Shown: one piece after another, positions 5,788 through 6,741 of the stretch
How the letters are laid out: each line of letters begins with the position of its first letter
Position numbering within the stretch: the first letter of the stretch is position 1
Origin: Phycisphaerales bacterium
GTDB lineage: Bacteria > Planctomycetota > Phycisphaerae > Phycisphaerales > SM1A02
NCBI GenBank assembly: GCA_018882625.1
Contig: VERO01000128.1
Location: 1-6,741, forward strand
Direction of reading: 5' to 3'
Length of the DNA stretch: 6,741 nt
Notes under the pieces: generated by a model
The model's input: the letters and a program-made list of their open reading frames with translations, nothing else
What the model was told of the DNA's origin: nothing
Database searches by the model: none
Program-made: the position numbers and the translations under genes

Positions 5788-6741
5788 ATGGCCAGCGCAC
5801 GATTCGCCGCAGTGCTGTGGCCACGCCAGTCGCATGGAGGTTCGCAGGCGGAGAGCCATGCGCAGGCGGCTGGCGATGTGCCGGCTGGGGTCGGCACGCA
5901 GGCCAATGCGCTCCATGATGCGCGCGCGCTCAAGGCGTTCGCGCGCTGGTGCCTGCGCTACTCGCCGCTGGTCTCGGTCGAGGAGTCGCCGGGGCCGCCT
6001 GCCGTCGTCATCGACATCACGGGGTGCGGCCGGGTGCACGGCAGCGAATCAGGCTTGCGCCGGCGCATCGTGCGCGAGTGCGCGGCGCGCGGCATGCGGG
6101 TGCGCGTGGGCCTCGGCAGCGCTCCTGCGGAGGCGCTCGTGCGCGCGCATGGCGGGGACGATGTCGACGAGGCGCCGGTCGAGGCGCTGCGCATCGGCGC
6201 CGAGATCGTCGAGTCGCTGCATGCGGTCAACGTGCGCCGCATCGGCGAGCTGCGCGAACTGCCGCGGCCGGCGCTGCTGGCGCGCTACGGCATGGCGCTG
6301 CTGATGCGCCTGGAGATGCTCGAGGGCACGCGCCGTCAGGCGCTCGTGCCCGTGCGCGAGAGACCAGCGCCTTCGGCGGCGCTCGAGTGCGACGGACCTG
6401 TGCAGGATGCGGCTGCCGTGCGCGAGGCATGCGCCTGCCTGCTGCGCGAGCTGTGCGTGCAGCTGGCGGACCGCCGGCGCGGCGTGCGCGAGCTGCACAT
6501 CGACTGCTCGCTCGCGGGGCGCCAGCGCACGAATGTCACGATCCGGCTTGGCATGCCCAGCCGCAGTGCACGGCACCTGATGTCGCTGGCCATGCCGCAT
6601 CTGGAGCGCATGGCACTTCCTCTCCTCCTGCTGCACGGCGCCGCGAATCGCGCGGTGGAGGCGGAGTCCACGGAACTGGCGTGCGACGCGCTGGCCCGCC
6701 GAAACGGGAAGGCACTCTACGAGCGGGTCATCGTCCCCGGC
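5788..6741 (+). CDS. imuB: ImuB, Y-family polymerase-like mutasome protein (cut by right edge)
   Basis: The frame is open from ATG 5788 to the window edge, 318 codons without a stop. ImuB is a catalytically inactive relative of Y-family DNA polymerases that bridges ImuA, DnaE2/ImuC and the sliding clamp. Family landmarks are ARWCLRYSPLVSVEE (52-66), AVVIDITGCGRVHG (72-85) where active polymerases carry a catalytic acidic pair, and RVRVGLGSAPAEALVRAHGG (104-123). VRRIGELRELPRPALLARYG (149-168) resembles the helix-hairpin-helix thumb region. The little-finger-like part follows, with the REL-rich stretch at about 219-245 and IRLGMPSRSARHLMSL (252-267). The N-terminus is unusually short: only about 40 residues separate the first strand (FAAVLW, 6-11) from the LRYSPLV segment. 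The usual motif near VRPGM...A before it is not recognisable. ATG 5782 is the alternative start and would overlap the imuA stop as ATGA. The C-terminus, including any clamp-binding motif, lies outside the window, as would any dnaE2. Confidence 0.88.
   Translation, partial: MASARFAAVLWPRQSHGGSQAESHAQAAGDVPAGVGTQANALHDARALKAFARWCLRYSPLVSVEESPGPPAVVIDITGCGRVHGSESGLRRRIVRECAARGMRVRVGLGSAPAEALVRAHGGDDVDEAPVEALRIGAEIVESLHAVNVRRIGELRELPRPALLARYGMALLMRLEMLEGTRRQALVPVRERPAPSAALECDGPVQDAAAVREACACLLRELCVQLADRRRGVRELHIDCSLAGRQRTNVTIRLGMPSRSARHLMSLAMPHLERMALPLLLLHGAANRAVEAESTELACDALARRNGKALYERVIVPG

Noticed and set aside
4402..6039. 545-codon minus-strand open frame across the oxidase, imuA and imuB
   Set aside because: It crosses two intergenic regions and three real genes. 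It is Ser/Arg/Pro/Ala-rich without any family motif, which is a GC-driven artefact.

Overview
The window is a high-GC bacterial chromosomal stretch of mostly housekeeping character. It holds six protein genes (two cut by the window edges) and one tRNA gene. I see no transposase, integrase, CRISPR array, phage gene or rRNA. The organism is inferred only loosely. GC content is very high, and a PilB/GspE-like ATPase carries an N-terminal membrane domain and sits next to a PilT-like ATPase. An ImuA-ImuB mutasome unit is also present. Together these would fit a planctomycete, perhaps of the Phycisphaerae, but a myxobacterium-like or other high-GC lineage cannot be excluded without a search.

Left part, minus strand (1-1958): a PilT/PilU-family type IV pilus ATPase starts with GTG at 1958. 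It is followed 21 nt later by a membrane-anchored PilB/GspE-type ATPase that runs off the left edge. The two are probably one transcription unit for pilus or secretion-type motor function.

Middle (1959-3805): a 159-bp divergent intergenic region separates pilT from guaB (IMP dehydrogenase, de novo GMP synthesis) on the plus strand. guaB has no Shine-Dalgarno sequence, and a -35-like TTGACG lies exactly 35 nt before its ATG, so its mRNA may be leaderless. A GC-rich hairpin follows guaB, then a complete tRNA-Leu(CAA) gene without an encoded CCA end.

Right part, plus strand (3806-6741): an FMN-dependent alpha-hydroxy-acid oxidase/dehydrogenase gene begins only 10 nt after the tRNA. It is followed by imuA and imuB (imuB cut by the right edge), which overlap by ATGA if the first possible imuB start is used. 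ImuA and ImuB are accessory proteins of the SOS-induced mutagenic translesion polymerase complex, whose polymerase DnaE2/ImuC would be expected just beyond the window. A perfect 7-bp inverted repeat with a 6-bp spacer (CGGTATC-N6-GATACCG) covers the probable imuA core promoter and ends 5 nt before its start codon. It is a good candidate for the SOS repressor operator and, with the shortened N-terminus of ImuB, the most interesting thing here. I found nothing that clearly amounts to an undescribed system.
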